Assembly: GCA_026214975.1 (NCBI GenBank)
Contig: JAOBSW010000489.1
Coordinates: forward strand, 1 to 64,000
Source: Gentiana macrophylla
Taxonomy: Eukaryota; Streptophyta; Magnoliopsida; Gentianales; Gentianaceae
Direction: 5' to 3'
DNA length: 64,000 bases
This document shows positions 11,349 through 21,701 of the stretch, in pieces. Position 1 is the first letter of the stretch; the number at the start of each line of letters is the position of its first letter. The notes beneath the pieces are model-generated. The model did not search any database and was not told where the DNA came from. It saw only the letters and a program-made list of their open reading frames with translations. A program made the translations under genes and the position numbers.

Positions 11349-12308
11349 ACAATAGATTATGTACAAGAAAGATCTAGTGAGAAAGAAAAGGAGCAACCTG
11401 CTGAAGATCCTAATCTGTCTACTGAGGGACAACAGGCTGCTGATGCTGAAATGTTGGCTGCTGACACATTTGAAGCAACACAATATATGTTTGTGCATAG
11501 AAATACAATTCTAGAATATGAAGATGAATTTTTGGACACTTTTGTTGTTGATCTTGAAGCTAAATTGGACAAAACAACAATTCTAGGAGGTGGTGCTTTA
11601 GATGATTCTGATGAAGTAGCATGGAATGAACAGATAGATGTTGTATACGAAGAATCTGATCAATTTCAAAACAGAATCAACACTGAGGGAGTTTTGGCAA
11701 ATGTTTTTGTTGATCTAGATGTTATTTCTGGACAAGGAGTTGTTTTGAAAGAAAACTTGGCAATATTTCCTTCCATTGCTGAAGACCAAGTTGGTCAATT
11801 AGGTGTGGTGGCACCTGCTGCAACTTATTCCAGTAATTGTCATTCTAGACACACCATTGAACCTAATTTGGTGACTCCAATGTTAACAAAAGAAAAAAAA
11901 CCTAGAATTATTGAATCTACATCAGTCATACCAATGGAGATTCAAGAAACAGATGAAGAGGTGGTTCAGTCTTCTGGAAATCAAATATCAACTGAACAAA
12001 GGTCGGAACTAGTGGTTCAATCTACTGAGGACCAGACAGTGATTAGACAAAGGTTGGATCTAGTTTTGGGATTGAAGGAATCCCCTGCTGACAACATAGA
12101 ATCTACTGAGAAAGATGCACCTACTGATAATAGAGAAGTTGCTGATGCCCAATCAGAAGAGCAACTTCTTGATTATGGTGAAAGTGAAGATTATTTTGCT
12201 GATATAGCTCCAGAAGAAGAACATGTTGGAGATCTTGAACTGGAAGAAAGAAGTCCTAAACCTTATGAGTGGGATAGAAATCGTGCAATAATTGTAAGAC
12301 AGCCATGA
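11349..12308 (+). CDS. acidic open frame of the Sirevirus env-like region
   Basis: The longest uninterrupted frame in this element: 319 codons between an in-frame TAA at 11346-11348 and the TGA at 12306-12308; the first ATG is at 11451 (285 codons). The product is strongly acidic, with many Glu/Asp runs (DEEVVQ, GESEDYF, EEEHVGDLELEE), repeated AADxQ-like and VVQS segments, and little predicted structure. Wording such as QPAEDPNLSTEGQQAADAE resembles the decapeptide repeat upstream, so it is likely an internal part of one long env-like ORF rather than a gene with its own start. No domain recognised. Confidence 0.5.
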   Translation, partial: TIDYVQERSSEKEKEQPAEDPNLSTEGQQAADAEMLAADTFEATQYMFVHRNTILEYEDEFLDTFVVDLEAKLDKTTILGGGALDDSDEVAWNEQIDVVYEESDQFQNRINTEGVLANVFVDLDVISGQGVVLKENLAIFPSIAEDQVGQLGVVAPAATYSSNCHSRHTIEPNLVTPMLTKEKKPRIIESTSVIPMEIQETDEEVVQSSGNQISTEQRSELVVQSTEDQTVIRQRLDLVLGLKESPADNIESTEKDAPTDNREVADAQSEEQLLDYGESEDYFADIAPEEEHVGDLELEERSPKPYEWDRNRAIIVRQP

Positions 12309-13400
12309 CCTGATGATGACAATGAAAGGTCTGCTGAGAATATATCGCCGCCAAGTAGCTTGTACCAGGTTATATTTTGACTGAATTGAGGTCTTTTAAA
12401 GAAGATATCAATCAGCTGAGGGGTTAGCTGAGGCACGGTGAACAAAGATTTGATGATCTCATCAACTGTGGAATATAAAGAAAGAACTATCAAACCATCA
12501 GATCAAACCTCACTAATTTGCGCTCAGGGTTAAAGACATGTATGATGATTTCACCAAGATGTCTAACACAACAAAAATCATTGATAAATTTTTGTGGAAT
12601 CCTTCAACGCTTCTTAACTTGAAGATTGATCACCGAGTCAAAGTAATCACCTCGGTGACCATATTTGGCCTCAAAGTTTCAGAGAGATTGAATCACTGAA
12701 TGTATAATACAAGCCTGGATTACTTCAAGAGACACTGTAATGTAAATTATGGAAGGACAATTGAATAATCTTGTGTACTCAAGAGGAATTCTAATCTTGA
12801 TGAACCGTTTTATTGATGATGTCAATAAGGGGGAAGAAGGAAAGACAGCAGAAGTAAAATGAGCAGCAAGGATGTATCAACAAAGAAGACATGAAGCTGA
12901 AATTGCCTCATTCAGAACCCCTACTCCTGGAAGAGTTCAACTGACTGATGATCTGCTGAAAGAGTTTAAAAGTGTTTATATTGCAAGAAGGAGACCCTAC
13001 AATGAAATGACCTATTTTGATGGATTAAACAATTTTGTATGATTGAAGCTCTGGGAAATAACGATCAGATCTATGAAATCAATTGGCATTTCAAGAGGAG
13101 TTTCAAGAGGAAGTTCAACTGGTGGAAGAGGACAGTCTGCTGAACAAAGAGTCAGAGGACTGTCAGCACATGTCTCTCTGGATGAATTCAAATTGATGTA
13201 TATGAGAGAAGAATTCAATTTTCACGAAATTCAGATGACCATTGTAGAAGCCTGGAAGTGGTGGGAAAGGATACACACTTGGATTGATTTCTCCTGAATT
13301 GAAAATCAGTGGATGGTGGATACGCATAGAGAAGTCAGAGAATATCCACAAAAGAGAGATCAAGAAAGAGACTAGTTCAATAGACTTCACTTATTTACTT
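12309..13400 (+). pseudogene. env-like region, distal coiled-coil part
   Basis: Frames read SRGILILMNRFIDDVNKGEEGK (about 12780-12843), AARMYQQRRHEAEIASFRTPTPG (about 12865-12935) and, at 13043-13297, an Arg/Gly/Ser segment (GISRGVSRGSSTGGRG) followed by LDEFKLMYMREEFNFHEIQM. The first block resembles the - strand Sirevirus product at about 20400-20825 (ILLQQRDDAAKKGERDDK), so the two elements share this domain. Helical, charged composition suggests a coiled coil. Several stops are present. Confidence 0.45.
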
Positions 13401-14360
13401 TTATGTTGAATCTAGTTGTAATAATGTTTGGACAAGTTTGGAACCTCAATGAATTACAAATGAAGTTTGTTTTTTTTGTCTTTATCTTGTTGCTTTGCTG
13501 TAAGGAGTGTATTGGCATAATCACTAGAAAGAGGGAAATTGTGAAACATATTTTAGTTTTAATGATGAGTGCTAGAGTAGCTGTTATAGGGAAAAAGCAA
13601 AAAGATGTCTAGAATGAATGTATAGGTTTACTAGAGTTTGATCTTTGTATAGGTTTGATAAAAATCATTGTAAATAGGTCACCGGTCGGATCGGGCATCT
13701 ATCTCGGTTAGGTGTTCACTAGAGTGTCTAGGGCCAGTTGAAGACTAAAGGACGATGGTTCAAACTCAATAATGAAGGCTAAGGGTTCAAACTTAGTAAT
13801 GAATATTTAAAAGCCGAGGGAATGGGATCAGAATTTAGGTAAGTCTGTGATGGCCTAAACTGATCACATATACCTTGTATTGAAGGTCTAAGTTCCATAT
13901 AAGGGAATGTGATGATTCGGACTTAGTTATACTTAAAATGGTGTACTCTAACTTCACAATCAAATGTTAGATGTGAAGTAGTCGGCCGAGTGTTCATCAA
14001 GAACACAATGTGACTATAAGTCACCGACTAAATGTATACCTCAAAGATACACATGAGCCAAACATCTGATGAGTATACATAAAAGAATTTATTCGGTCCA
14101 AGAATTATTCTGGAAGATTAAATGGATAAGGATGATAATCAAGCATTGGATCATCTTATCAATCAATGGTAGAGATTGAAAAGCCGTTAAAAGGACTTAT
14201 GAATCAAATCAGAATGTAGAAAAAACATTGGATGATAGACTCACTGTCAGAAGGACACTGACAGTGTCAGAATGTATAGCAAAGGGAATTTCAGGGAATA
14301 ATCAGAAAAATCCAATAACGGTCTGATTCAAAATTCAAATTCAAAGGTTGGATTTACACC

Positions 14361-14368
14361 TATAAATA
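14361..14368 (+). promoter_or_regulatory. TATA box of Sirevirus LTR
   Basis: TATAAATA preceded by ACACC and followed about 30 bp later by an ACCAGAATCAACACAC-like start region. This is the only such box in the LTR-like segment, and the position about 850 bp before the LTR end fits a U3/R boundary. Confidence 0.55.
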
Positions 14369-15141
14369 CAAACCCCTGGAACCAGAATCAACACACAACA
14401 TACTAAGAATCAAGAGCATTACACCCTACTGAACTGAGCACTCATACTGATCAAGAATTTATTCATGTGTTATTGCATTCAAGTATCATCTAGTATCTAC
14501 AGTTGGAGTTCTCAAGCTACTGATCTTATCATCCAGATTAAAATATTACAGAGGCAGAATCACTTTCTTGATTCAAACTCTTATTTTCAAGAAGAAACTC
14601 AAGACATGAAGCATTGTTGAGTGTCAAGAATCATGTTTTTTGTGGTGGAGCCTGGTGAAGAGGAAATCCTACCCTTCAGGGGACCATTGGAGTATTAGGA
14701 GTAGCAATCCTACATGTTCTTAGTATTCGGGTTTGTGAAGCCATATTTATTGGTCAAAACATACAACTTAGGAACTTTTGTAACTGCAACCTCAAAAGAC
14801 TCTAGTGAATTTCCTTCAACATGACAGGAGAAGAGACTGACAGGATTGCACCACCTGGAACCACTATAAAATTTGCCTTACTTTACATTATTGTATATAC
14901 TTTCTGCATTTTTATTTATTGCATGTTATCCATATCAACCTGTTGAACCAGCTACTGATTCACACACCTTTCACTACTGAGTATCTAAGGCTTAGTATCA
15001 TCTTTTAAACAACAAGTATAAAGGCTCAATTAAGTATATTCCGCTGCAACAGATTCACTAGACTTGATAGTCAGCAGACTGCTTAAGTCATCAGAGTATT
15101 GATCCCGCTGAGTCTGCCTTAACCACAAAAAAGTTTTAAGT

Positions 15142-15198
15142 GTTAAGTTTATTCACCCCACCCCACCCCCACCCCCCTCCACCCCCTCTAAACTTAAC
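15142..15198 (+). repeat. C-rich hairpin near LTR end
   Basis: Perfect 10-bp arms GTTAAGTTTA (15142-15151) and TAAACTTAAC (15189-15198) enclose a loop that begins TTCACCCC and ends CCCCCTC. The same plan with unrelated arms is found in the - strand Sirevirus LTR at 18186-18221. The G-rich complement could form a quadruplex. Confidence 0.75.
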
Positions 15199-15219
15199 TA
15201 AAGCCTTTTTAAGAGACCA

Positions 15220-18162
15220 AAAATATCTTCTACGTGTTAGAACTTGGAAGATTAGACTCCTTCAGCTTGGGTAATGTGACATTAGGGCCAACTGAGAATC
15301 CCCTTAAGCAAACCTATAAGGTAGAGGATTAATTCCACGTCTTAAGGTGGTGAACCTTCAAGTTGGGTCCTGTTAAATACCTTAATGGAACCTCTCAATT
15401 TTTTTGTAAACCTCATGAATCCTTCCTTTCTTCGATTTTTTTTTCTTTGATTCATTGCTTCCTAAGGATACCGACTTGTTAATATTCTTTCAAACTTTTC
15501 ATAATGATAATGTTGTTGTATTGTCATTTGCACTTGAACCTTTCAAACTTTTTCATTCATGGTGCGAACCCTTAATTTTAAATGTTCATGTTAGATGCTT
15601 CCTTGCCCCTAGCAAACATTATCCTCATCATTTTGTAACTTAAATCTAAGAATCATGATCACATGTTTTTGTTCACATATTTGTTTTTGGTGTACGATCG
15701 TTTTCCGCACTCCCATATGATTTGGATGTTTTACTTCAAAAAAGAAGTTTCCTTTTCTATAAGTTATTTTCTTACATCAACATAAACTATAAAAAAGAGG
15801 TAACACTAATGAATTTCAAAAACATTGGACTTTATGTTTGAACCAAAAAATGTTGCAAATCATCTTTTATTGATCCGTTTTGAGTAAGTCCTACGTATTC
15901 AAATGACATGATCTTTTAATATGTTGCAACCAACACATTGGACAATTCTCTATTTTGGACCCAAGAGTAAATCCTTTTAGCTTGATCACAATCTGTGACC
16001 TAAGTTGGTGTTTACTAACTTGGAAAAAAAAGATTTTGATGAACGTTTCTTTTGAACAAGAATAGTTGTTTTTTTTTACTGACATTCCGATTTTGGGATA
16101 CCATTTATCATACTCCAAAATCTGCAACTATTAACTTTCTTCGTTATCAAAATCGATTTCATTTGAGTTCCACATGTCATTTATTTTCGATCATATTGCA
16201 CGAAGTAATTTCAGCTTCTCATTTGAATAATTTAAGATAGTAATTCCCACCATATGGTTGTAGGGTTGTGGTATAGGTTTTTGTTGTGCTTAGAGGAATA
16301 GTTTTAAGGAGGTGTTTCTTTAAGTTTGAGTTCTCCCTAGTCTTAGAAGTCTGGTAGGAATTTTGTGTGGGTTGACGTTTCAACGCTTTCCCATCATGAG
16401 TAAACAAGCAGCTACTTCCTTCAACACACCACATAATGCTCTTGCTTCCGTTTGACCTTCACCAACCTAGTTCCCTTCCGGATAATTTGCATCTCAGCTT
16501 AAACCTTTTGCCTTGTTTGGTCTTAAAGATACTACCATATGTTTTCTTTTAAAATAGTTTCTCAATGTCTTACTATTTTTATTTGAGAAAACTAGTTTCT
16601 TTCTAGTTTTGTAATTGTTATATTGAAAGTTTCAACTTCTCCTTAAATCAATTCTGTCAAAAAGTTTTTTGTTTACTTGTGTCTGTCCTTAACTACCATT
16701 TTTAAAAAGATTCTTTGTTATTGTTAGCTTATTGTTTTCAATAATGTATTCTTTTAAGTGTATTTCTTTGTGTTTGGTTGGACATCTGGCTTTTTGTATC
16801 AATCTCTTTTGGGCATATCCATAGCATGTCTAGTAAGAACTTGTAGATTATCATTTCAAGAGAAGATAGTTGTTTACCTAGTTTCTTTCGAAAATCTTCT
16901 GTTAATTTCAGCTTCTATCAAGTTGGCACTCTCAAGTTTTTAGAAATTTGTTCTTTTTCATCAAGACTTCTCTGGAGGCTTGAGTCAGCTACTCCAACCA
17001 TATACTAGAACCCGTTGAGAATCCAAAATTTCTTTTGAACAAGATCTCACCAGAGTTTTCTAAGGTTTCCCATTGTTTTATTTTTTAAACACGTGTCTTC
17101 TTTGATGAAAACTTTCTTCTAAGTGCTTGACCCTCATTTTGTATTCATATGAAGATTTCCAATAACTTCTTTTGCATCAGTTCAAGACTAATTCTTGATT
17201 TTAACTGAAAGAGCCCTTTCATGGTAAAAAAAATTTATCCTTCTCTTTGTTTGTTCTACCTACTTGTTTGCTCAACCTTTCTTATTTCAGTCATTGTTGT
17301 TAAGCAATATCCTTTTCAAGATTTTTGAGGATTGAAACACTTTTAACAAACTAATCAATAACTAAAATACCAAACTAATTGTTTTAAGCCCAAACGTTCT
17401 TTTCTCTATTTTGGATGATCCTGAGTTCGTTCTTTAACACCTTTTATTTCGGTTTTAATCCTTTGATACTCATGTAGATGTTCTTTGTCTTTTATTTTAT
17501 GCTGATAAGAATTCTTTGCAAACCACCTTGTTTTACAATATGTCACTTCTTTAAAATAATCTCATCTTCAAGGTGTTATCTAAACAATGATACTCATCTC
17601 TAACATTTTGACTAAATGCCGTATCTTTCAATTTGAATCAACTTGAAACTCTTCTTTTCTTCAGTGATCATTGCACAAGTTCATGTTGGTGTGCCAATCA
17701 AGCACCTAATATTTTTAGAGTTAGAAAACTTTACTCAATCTAGAACCTTCGCTTGATGTTCAAGTGGCAATGCCATACACCTACTTTCGATTCATCTTTC
17801 TTTGTTTCAACTCAGACATATTGTTTGTTGTAAGAGTTTTACACTCTCTTATTAGCTTGCCTAGTTGTGTTACTAGTGCACAACTTTTCACCTTTTACTT
17901 CATGAGGCCAAACAACCCTTGTTGTTAATCCTTTCAGAATTGGTTATCTTAATCCCAATTCATCAAAAGGTTGTTTTAGCATTTTCTCTAACTCAAGACC
18001 AAGTGTCTCTTCTTTCTTTTGATATGAAATCCTTCAAGCTCGTTAAATATGCTATCTTTTGCAGTTCTTACTTTAAGTGGTGTGTGGATGTTGTTTCTTC
18101 ATTTCAAACCAATAAACGGTTTTTCATATACTACCTCACAATGTCTTTTGTGCTTTTGAAAT
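15220..18162. other. AT-rich stretch without recognisable gene
   Basis: About 2.9 kb between the two Sireviruses. It is T-rich on the + strand, with many CTTTC and TTTTC words. Frames of 60-80 codons on the - strand (15891-16127, 16219-16434) have no recognisable domain. The even spread of stops and absence of LTR ends suggest old decayed DNA, possibly the - strand of an ancient element. It is the host sequence into which the - strand Sirevirus inserted. Confidence 0.4.
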
Positions 18163-18185
18163 TGTTTGTCCCAGAGAAGGGTAAA

Positions 18186-18221
18186 AGTATAGTGAGAGGG
18201 GGAGGGGTGAATGACTATACT
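18186..18221 (-). repeat. C-rich hairpin near LTR end, second copy
   Basis: Perfect 8-bp arms AGTATAGT (18186-18193) and ACTATACT (18214-18221) enclose GAGAGGGGGAGGGGTGAATG on the + strand, i.e. a TTCACCCC...CCCCTCTC loop on the element's own strand. Loop and position match the hairpin at 15142-15198 while the stem sequence does not. Confidence 0.75.
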
Positions 18222-18814
18222 GGAGTTTCAAAAACTTTTCTCAATATGAAAGAATTTGGGCAACGGATAAGTCCCTTCTTAATATGTTAATTCAATGTAG
18301 GATATGCAATCATAGATATAATAAGCAATAAAGTAAGTGCAGTAAAGTAAAGTGCTGAAAGTAAATAGACACAAAGGTTTATAGTGGTTCAAGGTGGTGT
18401 AATCCCTTAATCCACTCTTCTATGTGATGATTGGAGGTTTTTACTATTGTTTTCACTGATACAGTAGATCAATTGTCCTTGGGTACACAAGCTTCACAAT
18501 CTTCAAGACTATCACCCTGGCTTCAAAAGCTTCTGTGACTCAGTCTCCAACACCGCTCTTTGAGAACAAATCCTTCAAAAGATTATCACAAACACAACTC
18601 CTTCTCATATTGCTCGATTCGCTTGCTTGTGAGATGTGAATTTGATTCACAGATTCTATTGGTCAATCTCAAGACTTGATGTGGAATTTTGAGTTCGATT
18701 GTTGTGTTGATCTCTAGATATTTCCTTTAAGTTCGGATAGAAGGCTTTTCAAATTGTGAGTTTTCGCTTGCTTTTATCGATTCAATCGTTTTTTTCCTGC
18801 TTGTCAATGCCTTC

Positions 18815-18822
18815 TATTTATA
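18815..18822 (-). promoter_or_regulatory. TATA box of - strand Sirevirus LTR
   Basis: CTATAAATAGAAGGC on the - strand, about 700 bp inside the LTR, followed by a leader rich in CAAGC words. This is the probable U3/R promoter of the element. Confidence 0.6.
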
Positions 18823-19522
18823 GCCATTCGAATTTCCGTCCGTTGGCTATTTAATGTGGGGGATAATCCTTGATTTAATTCTTGATTCCCCTTTTATTAT
18901 ATTCTCCTTGATTTCAGTGATCAGATTTTCTTCGAACATTTATCCCAAAATCCGTCCTTCATTGATTTTGTATTGAATGCTTGATCCTCTGAATCTTCCT
19001 TATTTTTCATATTCTGAACAAGTTTAGTTCACTCAGCTTTCTCATCATTTGGCTGTGACTTGAACGGTCAAGTGTTTTAGTTCTTCCTTCACTGCTTTGT
19101 CTTTAGTCAGCCGATAGTCAGTTTACTTTGCCGGTTTACTGCTTTCTTGATTTGTTTGAGTTTACAAGAGTCCTTGTACTTCATTGATCCTTGATTTGGG
19201 TGAGATCAATGTACACCATATTTGAAATGAATTTCATCATTGAATTATAACTTAGACTTATCCAAGGTCATCACAGACTTCCCTAGTTATAAGGCATACC
19301 ATATGTCTTCATGCTTCTCTGCTGGTACTTCGCTGGCTTCACTTTGTCGGATTTCTGTTTAACATAGCCTTCCTACAAACTAGTACAATACTTGTCTGAA
19401 TCAACTTATACAACATGTCAGACTCTAAGTAAAGACTTATACATAGATTTCTAACTTATTTCGTGGCATCTTTGTATGTACTAGTATGGCCATCATCAAA
19501 ACATAATAAAATGTTCTTAACA

Positions 19523-19533
19523 AATCCCCTTTT
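19523..19533 (-). other. polypurine tract of - strand Sirevirus
   Basis: AAAAGGGGATT on the - strand directly before the LTR start, itself preceded by GGCATCAAC. In Sireviruses the plus-strand primer site has this form (a GGCATCATCAAAAAGGGGGAG-like motif), so the LTR boundary is well supported. Confidence 0.75.
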
Positions 19534-19760
19534 GTTGATGCCAAAACCCTCATAAGCCTGAACATAAGAATTCAAATTATTTTTGAATAATAATAGAATG
19601 ACACTCGTAAATTTATTCATCCATTCAAGGGCAAAAAGACAAGTAAGTTCAAAATAGATTCAAAGTGCTACATCTAAAATTTGCTTAAGTCTTGTTTGTA
19701 CCTCTTGAACTTTGTAGTCCCGAACCTCCTCTATGTCTTTCCAATTAATTTCGGGAACTT

Positions 19761-20400
19761 TCATTTCCAAGAAGCCATGTCAGTGTACTCAGAGACCCCA
19801 AGAAATACTTTCTTGTTGATGAGTCTGTGAAAGTCAGGCATAGTCTCATTTGCCTTGGGTTCTCCAAAGTATTTCTCAAGTCTATCCTTAGCTTCAGCAA
19901 TGTGTGAATCAGCAAACTTGAGATTCTTGAACATACCCCATCGTTCATGACAGTTCATTCTCCATATAGGACTAAAGAATTTTATCATGTTGTTGAAATC
20001 CTCCTGTTGTTCACTGGATAGATCTTCTATTCCTTTTGCAGTAAGAGGTGTGACATGACTTGGTCTGCTGGTTGAGCCAGATCCAGTACATTGCTTAAGA
20101 GATGCATACTCCTTTGACATCATTGTAAACTTTGGCCATATCGCTCTCATCTTCTCATCATTGTAGCCTAGCCACCGCCCATGCTTCATCTTGCTTTTGA
20201 TTAGAATACAAACTATCCTGAGTTCTGAAAAACTCTCTTACGTTGTCCAATATCTCAAAGATCATACTCTTGCATGTTTCTTTGAGTTATGAAAGCTCTT
20301 TTCTCACCAAAGATATGTGGCACTCGGGCCGCTACCTCTACCGGTGCTAAATCTATGTAGACTCATTGAGCCTCTTTTTTGTCTAGATCCAGGCCTTTGC
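19761..20400 (-). pseudogene. Sirevirus env-like region, C-terminal part
   Basis: The frame 19761-20189 (142 codons) reads WLGYNDEKMRAIWPKF, then SEQQEDFNNMIKFFSPIWRMNCHERWGMFKNLKFADSHIAEAKDRLEKYFGE and DFHRLINKKVFLGVSEYTDMASWK. It looks like a helical folded domain, hydrophobic and charged residues alternating. Between it and the next frame (20190-20400) stops occur. The region lies directly before the PPT, which is where Sirevirus env-like ORFs end. Function unknown; no transmembrane segment is obvious. Confidence 0.5.
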
Positions 20401-21191
20401 TACCTTCCTGGTCTATCTCTATCGTCATCACTTCTTTGGATAAGATGAGGGAATCCTATGTAAGGTTCATTTGAGGCCTTTTCCCTCCTATCTCTAGCCT
20501 TTCTTAGCTCTTCTTCAGCTTTATTTCGGATTCTCAGCTCTCTGTCCCTTGCTCTTAGATGTTCCTTAGTAAAATTTGGGGGTCTGACTGTTGATCCTTC
20601 ATGCTTATCATCTCTTTCCCCCTTTTTTGCAGCATCATCCCTTTGTTGTAGTAGGATGATATTTGTAGCTTCAGTTGTACCAATGAGAGTGTGTAATTTA
20701 TATTCAATAGATGTGAATCTGTTATCATGATCAAAGAATTTCTTGGTCACACTACCAAATCTTGTGCCAAAAGCCATTGCCATTGACTCATTTTGTTTGA
20801 GAAAAATGTTGTCTATGGCCTGCAATATTGTTGGTGAAATTTATGTTCATCTGGCGCATCAAGTCACCATGCCTTTGTACCACAATGTTTTGTGCATCAA
20901 TGTACTCAGCAATAGCCGGAAAGCTTCTCTCAATTGAGTGGCTTTCAACTTTAAGTGCTATAGTCATTGATCCGAGATACATTGCTTGTTGTTCCAGATT
21001 CTTGACCAACAAATCTGCTTTGCTTTTTGAAAAGCCTCATTTGATATGCCAGTAGAGACTTGAGCGAATTTTGTACGGATGTCAGTTGGCTCTTGTTTTG
21101 TTTGTTGTCCTCTATCTTGGTGTGGAAAAGAGCAATGAGTGTCAGCTGGTTTTTGGTGTTGTGTTGTGGGTTGAGTAAGATCGACCCCCAT
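20400..21191 (-). pseudogene. Sirevirus env-like region, coiled-coil part
   Basis: Three overlapping frames. 20964-21191 contains TQHQKPADTHCSFPHQDRGQQTKQEPTDIRTKFAQVSTG; 20788-21012 reads LEQQAMYLGSMTIALKVESHSIERSFPAIAEYIDAQNIVVQRHGDLMRQMN; 20400-20825 reads IDNIFLKQNESMAMAFGTRFGSVTKKFFDHDNRFTSIEYKLHTL and a highly charged helix LRARDRELRIRNKAEEELRKARDRREKAS. The last part is a likely coiled coil. Two frameshifts (near 20800 and 21000) would join them into one product. It is homologous in part to the + strand element near 12780-12935. Confidence 0.5.
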
Positions 21192-21701
21192 TTCTACTTC
21201 TTCAAGTATTTGAGTAGATGTTATTGCTAGGGCAACTTTCTCCTATTCCCCCTTGCTCTTTGCCAAGAGTTGCCTTGACCGGAGTGGCAAAGAAATGATC
21301 CAGTGTCCGGCACTGTTGTCGGTTCAGCTTTAGTTTCAACAGACAGTTGTGGAGCATATGGAACTAGCGTAGGAGTGTTATCAGCAGCCATAATGTGCTG
21401 ATCATCTGCTTGACCTGATGATGTGGCCTTAGCTGATGGGGTTTTCTTTGCTGACCCTTGTGTCAAAAATGTACTTAAATGAATATAATCAACAATTGCA
21501 TCTGCTGGTTTCTCAATTTCTTTATCTTGTCCACAATCACCATTAGGATCATCACCATCATCATCATCATGATCATCACTATCATCATCTTAGTTACCAC
21601 TGTCTTCATCAGAATTCTGAGGTATTTTTGCCTTTGCTGCAACTACCAAGTCCCAAAGTGGGGATTCATCAAGTACACCGACCAGGGTTGTGATTGAAGG
21701 A
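21192..21701 (-). pseudogene. Sirevirus env-like region, acidic part, cut by insertion
   Basis: On the - strand the frame enters at 21701 with SITTLVGVLDESPLWDLVVAAKAKIPQNSDEDSG, has one stop near 21600, continues through an Asp-rich run (DDDSDDHDDDDGDD) encoded by a CAT-type microsatellite, and reads to MTQGSAKKTPSAKATSSGQADDQ (21466) and ...GNRRKLP (21227). Coding continues right up to 21701, where the copia LTR begins, so the insertion split a reading frame. The acidic character corresponds to the + strand element's frame at 11349-12308. Confidence 0.5.
21538..21596. repeat. imperfect CAT/ATC microsatellite
   Basis: Runs of ATCACCATCATCATCATC and ATCATCACTATCATCATC on the + strand, coding for Asp runs in the - strand env-like frame. 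Confidence 0.85.

Larger units (their letters stand above)
2985..15219 (+). mobile_element. 5'-truncated Sirevirus (Ty1/copia) retrotransposon with env-like region
   Basis: Domain order is gag, protease, integrase, reverse transcriptase, RNase H, as in Ty1/copia. A roughly 4.8 kb region follows pol, encoding acidic, basic and Arg/Pro-rich stretches, and then an LTR-like sequence with a TATA box and a C-rich hairpin near its end. This plan, together with a Sirevirus-style gag (a DGPLQITK-like segment), points to the Sirevirus lineage. No 5' LTR or primer-binding site was found: homology starts near 2985 inside gag. Every pol domain has stops or frameshifts, and the catalytic Asp of the protease and the second Asp of integrase are lost. 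The copy is dead and old. The second Sirevirus at 18163-21701 lies in the opposite direction and is a distant relative in its env-like part. Confidence 0.75.
13640..15219 (+). repeat. probable 3' LTR of the + strand Sirevirus
   Basis: Non-coding, starts somewhere after the env-like frames (left edge uncertain by about 100 bp; no clear polypurine tract is seen) and ends near 15219. It has a TATA box at 14361-14368, a leader-like region with many CAAG words, and a C-rich hairpin at 15142-15198 close to the end. No primer-binding site follows, as expected for a 3' LTR. No 5' copy remains in the window to confirm the limits. Confidence 0.55.
18163..19522 (-). repeat. 3' LTR of the - strand Sirevirus
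   Basis: About 1.36 kb, TG...CA ends on the - strand (TGTTAAGAACA at 19522 leftward; ...GACAAACA at 18163). It includes a TATA box at 18815-18822, a TATAGTGGTTCAAGG-like U5 segment (complement near 18380) and a C-rich hairpin close to its end. The typical Sirevirus wording TTTTGATGATGGCCAT follows the start. Confidence 0.75.
18163..21701 (-). mobile_element. 3' part of a second Sirevirus, interrupted by a copia insertion
   Basis: Read on the - strand: env-like frames (21701 to 19761), a short non-coding tail, a polypurine tract next to GGCATCAACAAAAGGGG, then an LTR beginning TGTTAAGAACA at 19522 and ending near 18163 in GGGACAAACA. This is the standard 3' end of a Sirevirus. The 5' part is missing because the env-like frame is cut at 21701 by a - strand copia LTR; it should continue to the right beyond the nested elements. 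The relation to the + strand Sirevirus is distant. Confidence 0.75.

Noticed and set aside
12816..12845. Polypurine-tract-like GATGTCAATAAGGGGGAAG in the + Sirevirus
   Set aside because: It resembles the Sirevirus PPT, but it lies inside a frame that aligns with the env-like product of the - strand element and coding wording continues for about 450 bp after it. No LTR-like TG start follows.
17919..18290. 123-codon open frame on the + strand
   Set aside because: It crosses the border of the - strand Sirevirus LTR (18163) and the C-rich hairpin, so it joins unrelated DNA and has no recognisable domain.
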